NCBI GenBank assembly: GCA_900768875.1
Contig: CAAGEP010000015.1
Coordinates: 1 to 26,991 of the forward strand
Reading direction: 5' to 3'
Origin: Alphaproteobacteria bacterium
Lineage (GTDB): Bacteria; Pseudomonadota; Alphaproteobacteria; CAAGCB01; CAG-977
DNA length: 26,991 nucleotides
Of the stretch, positions 1 through 7,181 are shown piece by piece. The number at the start of each line of letters is the position of its first letter. Within the stretch, counting starts at the first letter, position 1. The translations under genes and the position numbers were made by a program. The notes beneath the pieces were generated by a model. That model had not been told where the DNA came from. It saw only the letters and a list, made by a program, of their open reading frames with translations, and did no database searches.

Positions 1-1985
1 AAGCGTTGGCCAGCCAAGCTCGCGTTGTCGCCGAAGCCATGGCCGAAAAGCAAAGTGCGGTTCAACAGGAAGCGTTGGCCAGCCAAGCCCGCGTCGTTGC
101 CGAAGCCATGGCCGAAAAGCAGAGCGAGGTTCAGCAGGACGCGCTGGCCAGTCAAGCTCGCGTCGTTGCGGAAGCCATGGCGCAAACGCAAAACGCTAAT
201 TTGTCCGACACCATCGATATTATCAGCCAGAAGCAGATGTCGCAGACAGAAGCTTTGGCTCAAGCGATTTCAAACAAGAAAACGCACGTCGAAGTTTCTT
301 ACGGTGCGGGCGTGCCTCCTTCTGCGCAGACGGACGGTCAGTCGTACGCCGCTGAACAATCCGTTGTGCCTGAGCCGCAGGATGCTAAGCCTCCTGTTGA
401 ACAGCCTAAAGAAGAAAAAAAGAAAAAGTGGCATATTCCGAAAATGGATTTGTCCGCTTTTACGGAAGGATTGGAAAAAGCGTACGCTTCGTTTTCGGCA
501 AAACCCGCAGCCGAACAGGAATCGGACGAACAATGGGGGTACGGATACGCCGAACCGCCTCCGGCCGTTGATGAAACGGCGACTTACAACGTGCAGGAAT
601 CCGAAGCCGCTTCGTATGCTTATCCGGCAGGGGAAACGGACAATCCGGAACTGTACGGTTATGTTGCCGCGGGAAATTACGGGGCGTATTCTTATACGGA
701 CGAAAACGGCAATCAGATTTATTACGATCCGAATTCCGCTTATCAGGACGAAAATGGCGCGACATACTATATCGACGCCAATGGAACGGCGTACTACTTG
801 GATGAAAACGGCAATCCGTACTATGTGGACGAAAACGGTGCCGGAGTGTATTTTGAACCCGCTTATCCGTCCGCGGGTCAAGCGTATGCGGATGAAAACG
901 GCAATCCGTACTATCTTGATGCAAACGGTGCGGCATATTATCTGGATGCCGGCGGCACACCGTATTATTTGGATGAAAACGGAGCGGCATATTACATTGA
1001 CGCGAACGGCATGCCGTATTATTTGGATGAAAACGGAGCGGCATATTATATTGACGCCAACGGGATTCCTTATTATGTAGACGAAGCGGGAGCGGCGTAT
1101 TATCTGGATTCCACGGGAACGCCGTACTATGTGGATGAAAACGGCAATCCGTATTACTTGGATGAAAACGGCAAGCCGTACTATGTGGATGAAAGCGGCA
1201 ATCCGCTGTACAAAAAAACGGATGTCGAGGTTCCCGAAACCGAAATTTCCATGGATGACATCGATTCCATGTTGGCGGATGTGGGCGAAATGCTGGGCGG
1301 CACTCCCGCCGGAGAAACAAAAGAAGAGGATGTGTCCGCAATAGAATCCGATTCCGCTGAGAACGATGCCTCTGTTGAAGAGGCACACGCCGAAGAGGCT
1401 TTGCCGGCGGCTTCCGATGTTGAAGAAGTCGAACTGCCGCCGCCGGAAGAACCGGTTGAACCGCCTTTGCCCGCCGAGGAGGAAGAAGAGCCTGCGGAAA
1501 TCGAGCCGCCTTTGCCCGCCGAGGAGGAAGAAGAGCCTGCGGAAATTGAGCCGCCTTTGCCCGCCGAGGAGGAAAAAAAACCTGCGGAAATTGAGCCGCC
1601 TTTGCCCGCCGAGGAGGAAGAAGAACCTGCGGAAATCGAACCGCCTTTGCCCGCCGAGGAGGAAGAAGAACCTGCGGAAATCGAACCGCCTTTGCCCGCC
1701 AAGGAAGAGGAAGAACCTGCGGAAATCAAACTTAGCAAGAGTGCGGACAAAGCCGCGGTCGCTTATGCGCCCGTTCCGCCGCCCGCTCCGCCCGTCGATT
1801 CACCCATGGATGTGGCGATGTTGCTGCGTTTGGACGACGGAGCGCCGCTGAAAAAAAGGCTGAAAACGACTTCTGCCGTTTTGCCCGTCTTTACGGTTTC
1901 GCCGCATGCGTTCAAAGCCCCCGTTCCGCCCGATCATGTTGTGGTGTCGCTGCCGTCGGAACAGGATGATCCGTATCTTCGGTAA
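1..1985 (+). CDS. Repeat-rich, Tyr- and Glu/Pro-rich protein of unknown function (5' partial)
   Basis: The frame is open to the left edge, so the true start lies outside; about 660 residues are visible. There are three low-complexity zones in order. First is an Ala/Gln-rich helical zone of 23-residue repeats (core ASQARVVAEAMAEKQ), probably coiled coil. A Lys-rich stretch follows. Then comes a Tyr-rich zone of about 9-residue repeats of the type YYLDENGxP, with Asp-x-Asn-Gly turns. Last is an acidic zone of six 15-residue EPPLPAEEEEEPAEI repeats. The last 75 residues are non-repetitive and may be the conserved part. No signal peptide or membrane helix is visible, but the N-terminus is missing. 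It precedes a cytoplasmic protein, a secretin-like lipoprotein and a membrane protein on the same strand, so I infer a role in that envelope apparatus. The family is not recognised. The Tyr repeats resemble OCRE-type or cell-wall-binding repeats only superficially. Confidence 0.8.
   Translation, partial: ALASQARVVAEAMAEKQSAVQQEALASQARVVAEAMAEKQSEVQQDALASQARVVAEAMAQTQNANLSDTIDIISQKQMSQTEALAQAISNKKTHVEVSYGAGVPPSAQTDGQSYAAEQSVVPEPQDAKPPVEQPKEEKKKKWHIPKMDLSAFTEGLEKAYASFSAKPAAEQESDEQWGYGYAEPPPAVDETATYNVQESEAASYAYPAGETDNPELYGYVAAGNYGAYSYTDENGNQIYYDPNSAYQDENGATYYIDANGTAYYLDENGNPYYVDENGAGVYFEPAYPSAGQAYADENGNPYYLDANGAAYYLDAGGTPYYLDENGAAYYIDANGMPYYLDENGAAYYIDANGIPYYVDEAGAAYYLDSTGTPYYVDENGNPYYLDENGKPYYVDESGNPLYKKTDVEVPETEISMDDIDSMLADVGEMLGGTPAGETKEEDVSAIESDSAENDASVEEAHAEEALPAASDVEEVELPPPEEPVEPPLPAEEEEEPAEIEPPLPAEEEEEPAEIEPPLPAEEEKKPAEIEPPLPAEEEEEPAEIEPPLPAEEEEEPAEIEPPLPAKEEEEPAEIKLSKSADKAAVAYAPVPPPAPPVDSPMDVAMLLRLDDGAPLKKRLKTTSAVLPVFTVSPHAFKAPVPPDHVVVSLPSEQDDPYLR
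9..215 (+). repeat. 69-bp in-frame tandem repeat, at least three copies
   Basis: Copies start at 9, 78 and 147, exactly 69 bases (23 codons) apart, each encoding a variant of ASQARVVAEAMA followed by a Gln-rich stretch. The array runs out of the window to the left, so the copy number is unknown. The third copy degenerates at its end (AQTQNAN). Confidence 0.9.
699..1215 (+). repeat. 27-bp Tyr/Asp/Asn/Gly-rich in-frame repeats
   Basis: About 19 units of roughly nine residues alternate between forms such as DENGNPYYL and DANGAAYYI. Some units differ at silent positions while others are nearly identical in DNA, for example around 970-1070. This suggests both older divergence and recent unit duplication. 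Confidence 0.85.
1461..1730 (+). repeat. 45-bp acidic/proline-rich tandem repeat, six copies
   Basis: Copies begin at 1461, 1506, 1551, 1596, 1641 and 1686, each 45 bases and encoding EPPLPAEEEEEPAEI or close variants. The third copy carries a run of lysine codons and the sixth starts with Lys instead of Glu. The very high DNA identity indicates recent expansion or continuing copy-number change. Confidence 0.92.
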
Positions 1986-2054
1986 GGAAATGTTTGCTTT
2001 TTTGAGTCGAAACATAATATAAATTAAAAAAGGATTCTGAATCGGACGGGGAAA

Positions 2055-2945
2055 ATGGCAGAAAAAGAAATTCCGGTTGCTCTTTCTTCATTGTATGAGG
2101 CTCTTCTGGCGTATCAAGATACGCAGGAAGGGTTGGGACGCGTCCGTTCTTCGGCCGAAGCGGTATGGGGCGGCGAATGGCGCGCGAAGCTGCCTTCAAT
2201 CGTGCAGGATTGTCCTGAAAGCAGTCAGGCTAAAGTCAAAACGAATTTGGAACGGGCCTTGCGCTATGAAAAGGCGGGTTCCGTGTGGACGGAGGCGTCC
2301 CGCATTGCCGATCCGCGCCGTCCGATTGATGCCGCAAAAGTCAAAGAACAACTGCCCGAAATGCAAAGATGGCTGGCTGTTTTCGGAAAAGCGGGCGCCG
2401 ATTTGCTGGCAAAAGTGGTCAAAAGAATGGAATCCGAACCGGCTCAAAACGTCGCGGCCGCCGACGGTTCGTCCAATCCGTACGGCTTGACGATAGACCA
2501 GCTGTGGAATTTCGATCACTTTATGCGGTTGAAAACTTATTACGATCAGACGATTTCCCGCACCAGCGCGCGCTGTGTTCATTTAGGCGGGTTGGAACTG
2601 TCGCAGTATCCGTATTTCGGCTATATTTTGGATTTGCTGGACGAGATTTTGACGTTCGGCATGGAAATTTTGACGCCCCCTTATGCGGCTATCGTTCGCG
2701 ACCGGTTCAAAGGCGGGGATCCCGCTTTGCGCAAATTGTTGGCGGAGTTCAAAAAGGAATTCGAGGAAAACGCTCCGCCCGAAATGCTGTCCGAAGAAGA
2801 GGAATCTTTGGACGAAGTCAAGGATCGGTTGGGGTCTTTGGCAGACAATTCCGAACCCGAAGGCGACATCGGCCCTGCTCCGGACGGGTTTGTTGCCCCC
2901 GACGAACAGGCGGCTCAGCCCGCGGACAATGCTCAGAATGTTTGA
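2055..2945 (+). CDS. Hypothetical cytoplasmic protein in the secretin-like operon
   Basis: This is a 296-residue soluble protein with no signal peptide, no membrane helix and no motif that I recognise. ATG 2055 follows a GGGGAAA ribosome-binding sequence. The body looks mostly helical. The middle (about residues 130-215) is Tyr/Phe/Leu-rich, with the segment PYFGYILDLLDEILTFG. The C-terminal 80 residues are acidic and Pro/Ala-rich and probably disordered. It begins 69 bases after the repeat protein and ends 10 bases before the lipoprotein start, so it is very probably co-transcribed with both. By position it could be a cytoplasmic or chaperone-like component of the envelope apparatus, which is inference only. 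Confidence 0.75.
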   Translation: MAEKEIPVALSSLYEALLAYQDTQEGLGRVRSSAEAVWGGEWRAKLPSIVQDCPESSQAKVKTNLERALRYEKAGSVWTEASRIADPRRPIDAAKVKEQLPEMQRWLAVFGKAGADLLAKVVKRMESEPAQNVAAADGSSNPYGLTIDQLWNFDHFMRLKTYYDQTISRTSARCVHLGGLELSQYPYFGYILDLLDEILTFGMEILTPPYAAIVRDRFKGGDPALRKLLAEFKKEFEENAPPEMLSEEEESLDEVKDRLGSLADNSEPEGDIGPAPDGFVAPDEQAAQPADNAQNV

Positions 2946-2955
2946 GGAAAGCAAG

Positions 2956-4191
2956 ATGTTCCGTTTTTTACTTCATACAACAATGGTTTTTGCGGTGCTG
3001 TCAATCGTGGCTCTGCTGGGGGCGTGCGGCGGGCAGGATATTCGCGCGGGGCGTCCCATGGTCAATCTGGTGCGCCCCACCGATTTGCCGACCGAACCTG
3101 TAACGACGCGCTCTGTTCAGATGATGAGTCTGGAAACGCCTCTGCGCTGCACAATCGGGGAAACGCAAAAGAATATTATGACGGTCATCCCGTTCAAACA
3201 GACGGCTTTCAAACTGGCGCGCGCGGAAACAAGCGACGCGTTGCCCCGTTACGAAGTGACGGGATTTTCCTTTGACGGGCAGACGGCGGAAAAAGTATTC
3301 TACAAACTGCTGAGCGGCGCAAAAATCAAGGTTATCGGCGTGGATGGGCCTTTTCCCGAACTGGCCGCGGAAAATATTACGGGCGAACTGGCCGATGTGA
3401 TGGATATGATTGCGTCCGCCGCGGATGTCTATTACCGCTATGACGGAAAAAACAAAACGCTGTACGTCAGCCGCGAAGTCAACTGGGTTTTGAGCGTTCC
3501 CGACAGACGGGAAGTCATGATTGCCGTGTTGGATTCCCTGCGCGGATCGGGAATGCACGATTTGCTGGTCAACTGGGACGAAAACACGATTGCTTTCAAA
3601 GGGGACAGCCAAATCGAGGAAAAAGTCCGCAAACTGATAGATCTGTTCGACAAAGAGCCTAATTTGGTCGTATTCAACGTGCAGGTTTTGCGTGTCAAAC
3701 CCGCAGGGGCGTCCAAAGAAATCGACTGGCAGGATTTGATTGAAACTTTCGGTGCGGGAACGATTCGCGTTTCCGTCAACGGCGTACTGGGGCGCGCTTT
3801 GGTTACGGGATATGAAATCAATTCCAGCAGCTTGAACCGTTTTCTGGCGACGCGTTCCCGCTATGCTCTGGTGTCCGAGGGGATGTTTATTGCCGCGGAT
3901 AAATGGCGCGCCCGCTTTGACATCGGACGGTGCGGCTACATGTCCATGCCCGAAGCGCAGCTGTCGCTGATGGCTCAAACCGAATTGTACGGTGAACGCA
4001 GGATGAAATCCGTGCTGACGCTGGATTCGATGCAGGGCGAAATTACGGCGTTCAAAACGAAAAGCACGCTGGGCGACAATATTGTGCTGATCGGTATTCC
4101 CGCTTCGTCGTTTGCCGATTCGCTCAAAGGGTACGAAACCGTTATCGTGCTGACACCGCATATCGTCCGATTGGTCAAAGAACTTAACTGA
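2956..4191 (+). CDS. Secretin-like outer-membrane lipoprotein (PilN/BfpB/TcpC-type, short)
   Basis: ATG 2956 is chosen because GAGGAAA lies just upstream and the product then starts with a lipoprotein signal (hydrophobic 1-20, lipobox LLGAC, lipidated Cys24). An upstream in-frame ATG at 2938 would spoil this. Residues about 103-173 look like a secretin N0/STN domain (FSFDGQTAEKVFYKLL, ending LYVSREV). Residues about 181-230 resemble an N1-like alpha/beta repeat. The protein ends with VIVLTPHIVR, typical of the end of the secretin core. At 411 residues it is shorter than usual secretins (about 500-700), and the region between N1 and the end is compressed, so a full beta-barrel gate is uncertain. 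Lipid-anchored secretins are known from type IVb pili. It could instead be a secretin-derived scaffold. Its neighbours are a cytoplasmic protein and a single-pass membrane protein. Confidence 0.6.
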   Translation: MFRFLLHTTMVFAVLSIVALLGACGGQDIRAGRPMVNLVRPTDLPTEPVTTRSVQMMSLETPLRCTIGETQKNIMTVIPFKQTAFKLARAETSDALPRYEVTGFSFDGQTAEKVFYKLLSGAKIKVIGVDGPFPELAAENITGELADVMDMIASAADVYYRYDGKNKTLYVSREVNWVLSVPDRREVMIAVLDSLRGSGMHDLLVNWDENTIAFKGDSQIEEKVRKLIDLFDKEPNLVVFNVQVLRVKPAGASKEIDWQDLIETFGAGTIRVSVNGVLGRALVTGYEINSSSLNRFLATRSRYALVSEGMFIAADKWRARFDIGRCGYMSMPEAQLSLMAQTELYGERRMKSVLTLDSMQGEITAFKTKSTLGDNIVLIGIPASSFADSLKGYETVIVLTPHIVRLVKELN

Positions 4192-4206
4192 TAAGGAATG
4201 GACATT

Positions 4207-4980
4207 ATGTCTGATCAAGATCAACAGTATCCTCATCCGCCGGTTCCGCCCGCTTACGGGCAGATGCCGCCTCAAGGGGCAATGCCGCGTCCTATGCCGA
4301 TGAAAATGCCGGCGGGGATGAAAATGCCGCCGCGTCCGATGGGCTATCCCATGCCGGCGGGGATGAAAATGCCGCCGCGTCCGATGGGCTATCCCATGCC
4401 TCAGCCCGTTATGCCGCCGCCTGCCGCCGCTTTGCCGCCCGAACCCGATCCGCTGCCGTCGGAATCGGTGCAGGACGATGCGTCCGAATCGCAAATTGAC
4501 GAAAACGGCATTATTGACGATTTGGATGAAGAAGTCACAATCGAACAGGATGCCGATGAGGAAGAGTTCGTTAATCCGTACGACAAGAATTTCGCATCCG
4601 ATTTGGGATTACCGCCCGCATTTGTCCGCACGCCGATGATGCTGTTCTTTTTTATGCTGTTTACGGTCGTCGGCGCGGGATTGGGATTTTTTTACGGCAC
4701 AATGGATTCGCGCGGTGCGGACGAATTGCCCGGAGTTGTAACAAATGCCGAAATTCCCAAGGGGCGCCCCCGTTGCGGCATTGCGCAAAAAGGGCAGGGA
4801 TGCGTGTTTTATGTGATGAACGCCCAGCGGCGGGAAATGGAAGCGCGCGACTTTTTCGGAATCGCGTCGGATATGCTGCAAATTCCGAAGTTTCAAATCG
4901 AAACGGCGAACATCCGCTATGCGACGATGCGGATTCCCCCGGGATACATCGCTTTGCTGAACATTCCGCCTGTTCAATAA
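4207..4980 (+). CDS. Pro/Met-rich single-pass membrane protein of the secretin-like operon
   Basis: ATG 4207 has an AAGGA Shine-Dalgarno 9 bases upstream; the earlier ATG at 4198 overlaps that site and is unlikely. The 257-residue product has a Pro/Met-rich N-terminus (residues 1-80) containing two copies of AGMKMPPRPMGYPMP. An acidic stretch (about 85-120) follows. One membrane helix lies at about 145-164 (MMLFFFMLFTVVGAGLGFF). The C-terminal domain of about 90 residues contains two Cys (CGIAQKGQGC) that could form a disulfide outside the membrane. The topology (disordered cytoplasmic N-terminus, one helix, periplasmic domain) suits an inner-membrane platform or alignment protein next to a secretin, but the family is not recognised. 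It is the last gene before the terminator at 5024. Confidence 0.72.
   Translation: MSDQDQQYPHPPVPPAYGQMPPQGAMPRPMPMKMPAGMKMPPRPMGYPMPAGMKMPPRPMGYPMPQPVMPPPAAALPPEPDPLPSESVQDDASESQIDENGIIDDLDEEVTIEQDADEEEFVNPYDKNFASDLGLPPAFVRTPMMLFFFMLFTVVGAGLGFFYGTMDSRGADELPGVVTNAEIPKGRPRCGIAQKGQGCVFYVMNAQRREMEARDFFGIASDMLQIPKFQIETANIRYATMRIPPGYIALLNIPPVQ
4312..4401 (+). repeat. 45-bp perfect tandem duplication in the Pro/Met-rich gene
   Basis: Two copies (4312-4356 and 4357-4401) encode AGMKMPPRPMGYPMP and are identical in DNA apart from the last base. This indicates a very recent duplication. Confidence 0.9.
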
Positions 4981-5023
4981 GAGTTCTTTTTTACAGCAAA
5001 TATTTTTCGACAAAAAACGATGA

Positions 5024-5062
5024 AAAGGGCGTTCCTGATTTGGGAACGTCCTTTGTTTTTTT
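5024..5062 (+). terminator. Rho-independent terminator closing the secretin-like operon
   Basis: A 12-bp stem (AAAGGGCGTTCC with GGAACGTCCTTT, one G-U pair) has a 7-base loop and is followed by a run of seven T at 5056-5062. It lies 43 bases after the stop of the membrane-protein gene. Confidence 0.9.
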
Positions 5063-5115
5063 AATAAATTAGCGGAATCTTGCCGTTTTTGGTGTCTTTT
5101 TGTTTTTTGTCAAAA

Positions 5116-5137
5116 TTTTTGAAAAATTTTTCAAAAA
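5116..5137. promoter_or_regulatory. Perfect 22-bp A/T-rich palindrome upstream of iscX
   Basis: Each half is TTTTTGAAAAA read towards the centre. It ends 4 bases before the proposed -35 of iscX. It may be a repressor operator or an upstream promoter element. It does not match the RirA pattern TGA-N9-TCA (the spacing is 8). Confidence 0.45.
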
Positions 5138-5141
5138 GTGA

Positions 5142-5171
5142 TTGCAAAAGTCAAAAAAACAGGTGTAAGAT
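5142..5171 (+). promoter_or_regulatory. Probable sigma-70 promoter of iscX
   Basis: TTGCAA at 5142-5147 and TAAGAT at 5166-5171 are separated by 18 bases, with A/T-rich DNA upstream. Transcription would start near 5178, about 47 bases before the iscX ATG. Confidence 0.5.
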
Positions 5172-5224
5172 GTTCTTAACAGATTTGGGAGAACCAAATC
5201 GCAAAACTTGAAGGAGACGAGTCG

Positions 5225-5431
5225 ATGTCATACGGTTGGAAAGATTATTGCGAAATTGCGGACGCTTTGAACGAAGCTTATCCCGATCAGTCGCTGACCA
5301 ATATGAAACCTGAAGAATTGATTCGTCTGGTCAAGTCTTTGCCTGATTTCCAAGATGATTCCGAACCCGAAGAACTGGTGTTGGACGCTATTTGGAATCG
5401 TTGGGTTTATGTCGGTTATCCCGAAGAATAA
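5225..5431 (+). CDS. iscX: IscX-like Fe-S assembly protein
   Basis: This 68-residue acidic protein matches the IscX (YfhJ) pattern along its whole length: W-x-D-x-x-E-I-x-x-A-L-x-x-A-Y-P-D near the N-terminus (W5 to D21), then a PDFQDD segment and a C-terminal L-x-A-I-x-x-x-W helix. Family knowledge: IscX is a small modulator that binds the cysteine desulfurase IscS and iron through its acidic face, tuning [Fe-S] cluster synthesis. It normally sits at the end of isc operons. Here no iscS, iscU, hscA or fdx lies nearby; the gene has its own likely promoter and is followed after 27 bases by an RNase J-like gene. The start follows a good AAGGAGA site. I am fairly sure of the family from the spacing of conserved residues. 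Confidence 0.82.
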   Translation: MSYGWKDYCEIADALNEAYPDQSLTNMKPEELIRLVKSLPDFQDDSEPEELVLDAIWNRWVYVGYPEE

Positions 5432-5458
5432 AAATTTTTGATACAGAAAGGTGCTGTT

Positions 5459-7123
5459 ATGGCTGAAAAAAGAACAGAGTTCGAATCCCTTGGCGGAAAC
5501 AACTTGGACGGCATCGGCGGAAATGCGAAAAAAATCACATATACTGCCGAAGACGGAACCAAGAAATCCATTCAGATTGACTGCGGGATGAAGTTTTCCG
5601 ACAAAGCCTTGACGGGTGTTGACAACTACATTGCTCCGTTGGAATGTGACGACTTGTTGCTGACTCACGCGCACGCCGACCATATCGCGGGGATTATTCA
5701 TCACATTCAGATGAATCCGGAACGCCCGCTGAACATCTATGCCGACAAATTCACGCACCAGTTCATGCTGGCCGAAATGACCAAACAGGGATTGCCCATT
5801 GACAACATGCCGAAATTCCATGATGTCGAAGACGGCAAGAAATTTAAAGTCAACGGCTTTGAAGTCGAACCCGTTCCCGTGACGCACTCGGCGCCCGGCG
5901 CGGTGGCGTTTGTCGTCGAATCCCCCGACGGTACCCGCATGATGGACTTGGGCGATTTCAAAACGACCAAAGCCGAATTGGGCAAAGGTTGGGACGACAA
6001 GCGCATCGGCGAAGTTTTTGCCAAAGGCATTGACGTTTGCTTCTGCGACTCGACTTCCACAACATCCAAAGAAGTCACGCCGTCTTATGATATGGTGACC
6101 AAAGGCTTTAAAAAGATTTTGCGCGAAAATCCGAATGCTCAGATGATGGTCGGCACGATTGCCCGTTCCGCCCAACAGATGATGGCCGACGTTATCGCGG
6201 TTGCCGAATACGCCAAAGAAACGGGAACAAAACCCCGCACGTTCATTCTGGACGGTGCTTCGTTGGTTCAAGTCAACGAATGTTTGAACAAAGCGGGTAT
6301 CGGCATGACCCACGCCTGCCAGCAGCGCACGGGTGTCCGCGTCAACATCATTGACGCCAAAGATCCCGCCGCCCGCGCTATTCCGCCCAGCGAACGCATT
6401 TATATGGTGACCGGCACGCAGGGTGAGGAAATGGCGTCCATGGCGCGCGTTTCCCGCGGTGAAAACAGAAACATCCGTCCCGCCCGCGGCGTTCCCAATC
6501 TGTGCGTCAATCAGCAGGCTGTCATTCCGTCGGGTGACAATCAGGCCGTTGTCGATCAGATGATGACCGCTTTGGAAGCGCAGGGGTGGAAAACGATGAT
6601 TCCGCAGCGCGGCGCTCCGTTTGTCGAAGGTGAAACCTACTATGTGTCCGGCCACGGCCGTGCGGGCGATATGGAAAAGGTTGCCGATTTGGCCGCCGCC
6701 AACCAGCCCGCTGACCGCAAGACGACCTTTATCGGTATTCACGGCGACGAAAAGCAGACCACCGCCACCGAAGAAATCTTCAAAGGTAAAGGTCAGAAAG
6801 TCGATCACATCACGAACGCGCAGAAAATCGTTGTGTCCAAGGGCAAAGTCGAAGTTTCCCCGACTATCGGCAAAGCCAGCCGTATCGCGGTCATTGACCG
6901 GAACGACGACTTTATGAACCCCGATTTCCGCTATATCAAGCAGGCGTTCAATCCTGTTGCCAAGAAATGGGAAGACGTCAAGGAAATCGAATACAAGAAG
7001 ATTCTGCTGTCCAAGACCGAACGCAAGAATATGAACAAAGGCAAAGGCGGCAAGGGCGGTAAAAAAGGCGGAAGACGTCATAACATCGCTATCATGGCGA
7101 AAATGGCGCAAAACACTCACTAA
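5459..7123 (+). CDS. RNase J-like beta-CASP metallo-beta-lactamase-fold hydrolase
   Basis: This is a 554-residue protein from ATG 5459, which has GAAAGG upstream; a TTG at 5438 is possible but lacks a site. It carries the zinc-binding motif HAHADH (residues 70-75), a second-sphere His143 in VTHSAPG, Asp163 in MDLGDFK, the beta-CASP segment MVTGTQGEEMASMARVSRG and a final YVSGHGRAGDM/GIHGDEKQ pair. This order is that of RNase J, the 5'-3' exo/endoribonuclease. It differs from standard RNase J in its N-terminus, where the usual ThrHisxHxxDH region is THAHADH and the first strand reads FESLGGNNLDGIGG. It ends in a basic Gly/Lys tail (KGKGGKGGKKGGRR) likely to bind RNA. It could be the main RNase J or a divergent paralogue. 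It is probably co-transcribed with iscX and followed by a hairpin. Confidence 0.75.
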   Translation: MAEKRTEFESLGGNNLDGIGGNAKKITYTAEDGTKKSIQIDCGMKFSDKALTGVDNYIAPLECDDLLLTHAHADHIAGIIHHIQMNPERPLNIYADKFTHQFMLAEMTKQGLPIDNMPKFHDVEDGKKFKVNGFEVEPVPVTHSAPGAVAFVVESPDGTRMMDLGDFKTTKAELGKGWDDKRIGEVFAKGIDVCFCDSTSTTSKEVTPSYDMVTKGFKKILRENPNAQMMVGTIARSAQQMMADVIAVAEYAKETGTKPRTFILDGASLVQVNECLNKAGIGMTHACQQRTGVRVNIIDAKDPAARAIPPSERIYMVTGTQGEEMASMARVSRGENRNIRPARGVPNLCVNQQAVIPSGDNQAVVDQMMTALEAQGWKTMIPQRGAPFVEGETYYVSGHGRAGDMEKVADLAAANQPADRKTTFIGIHGDEKQTTATEEIFKGKGQKVDHITNAQKIVVSKGKVEVSPTIGKASRIAVIDRNDDFMNPDFRYIKQAFNPVAKKWEDVKEIEYKKILLSKTERKNMNKGKGGKGGKKGGRRHNIAIMAKMAQNTH

Positions 7124-7134
7124 AGAATAATGTG

Positions 7135-7164
7135 AAAATGGCACCTTGCGAAAGGTGCCATTTT
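7135..7164 (+). terminator. Perfect 13-bp hairpin with GCGA tetraloop
   Basis: AAAATGGCACCTT pairs without mismatch to AAGGTGCCATTTT around a GCGA loop, a GNRA-type tetraloop. It starts 11 bases after the RNase J-like stop. Its 3' arm ends in TTTT and is followed by CTTACA, so it can work as an intrinsic terminator. The next ribosome-binding site starts only 5 bases later. Confidence 0.75.
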
Positions 7165-7181
7165 CTTACAGGAGAAAAGTG

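Noticed and set aside
9..1730. CRISPR array
   Set aside because: The repeats are in-frame, contiguous and without unique spacers; they are protein-coding tandem repeats.
3001..4494. 497-codon minus-strand frame across the secretin-like and Pro/Met-rich genes
   Set aside because: Arg/His-rich shadow that crosses a gene boundary; no start signal.
5116..5137. RirA (iron-Rhodo) box upstream of iscX
   Set aside because: The TGA...TCA spacing is 8 instead of 9; the palindrome is reported without a named regulator.
5228..7144. 638-codon open frame on the minus strand opposite the RNase J-like gene
   Set aside because: It is fully antisense to a gene with clear catalytic motifs, is biased to Phe/His/Val/Gly as expected of a shadow, and has no ribosome-binding site or family signature.
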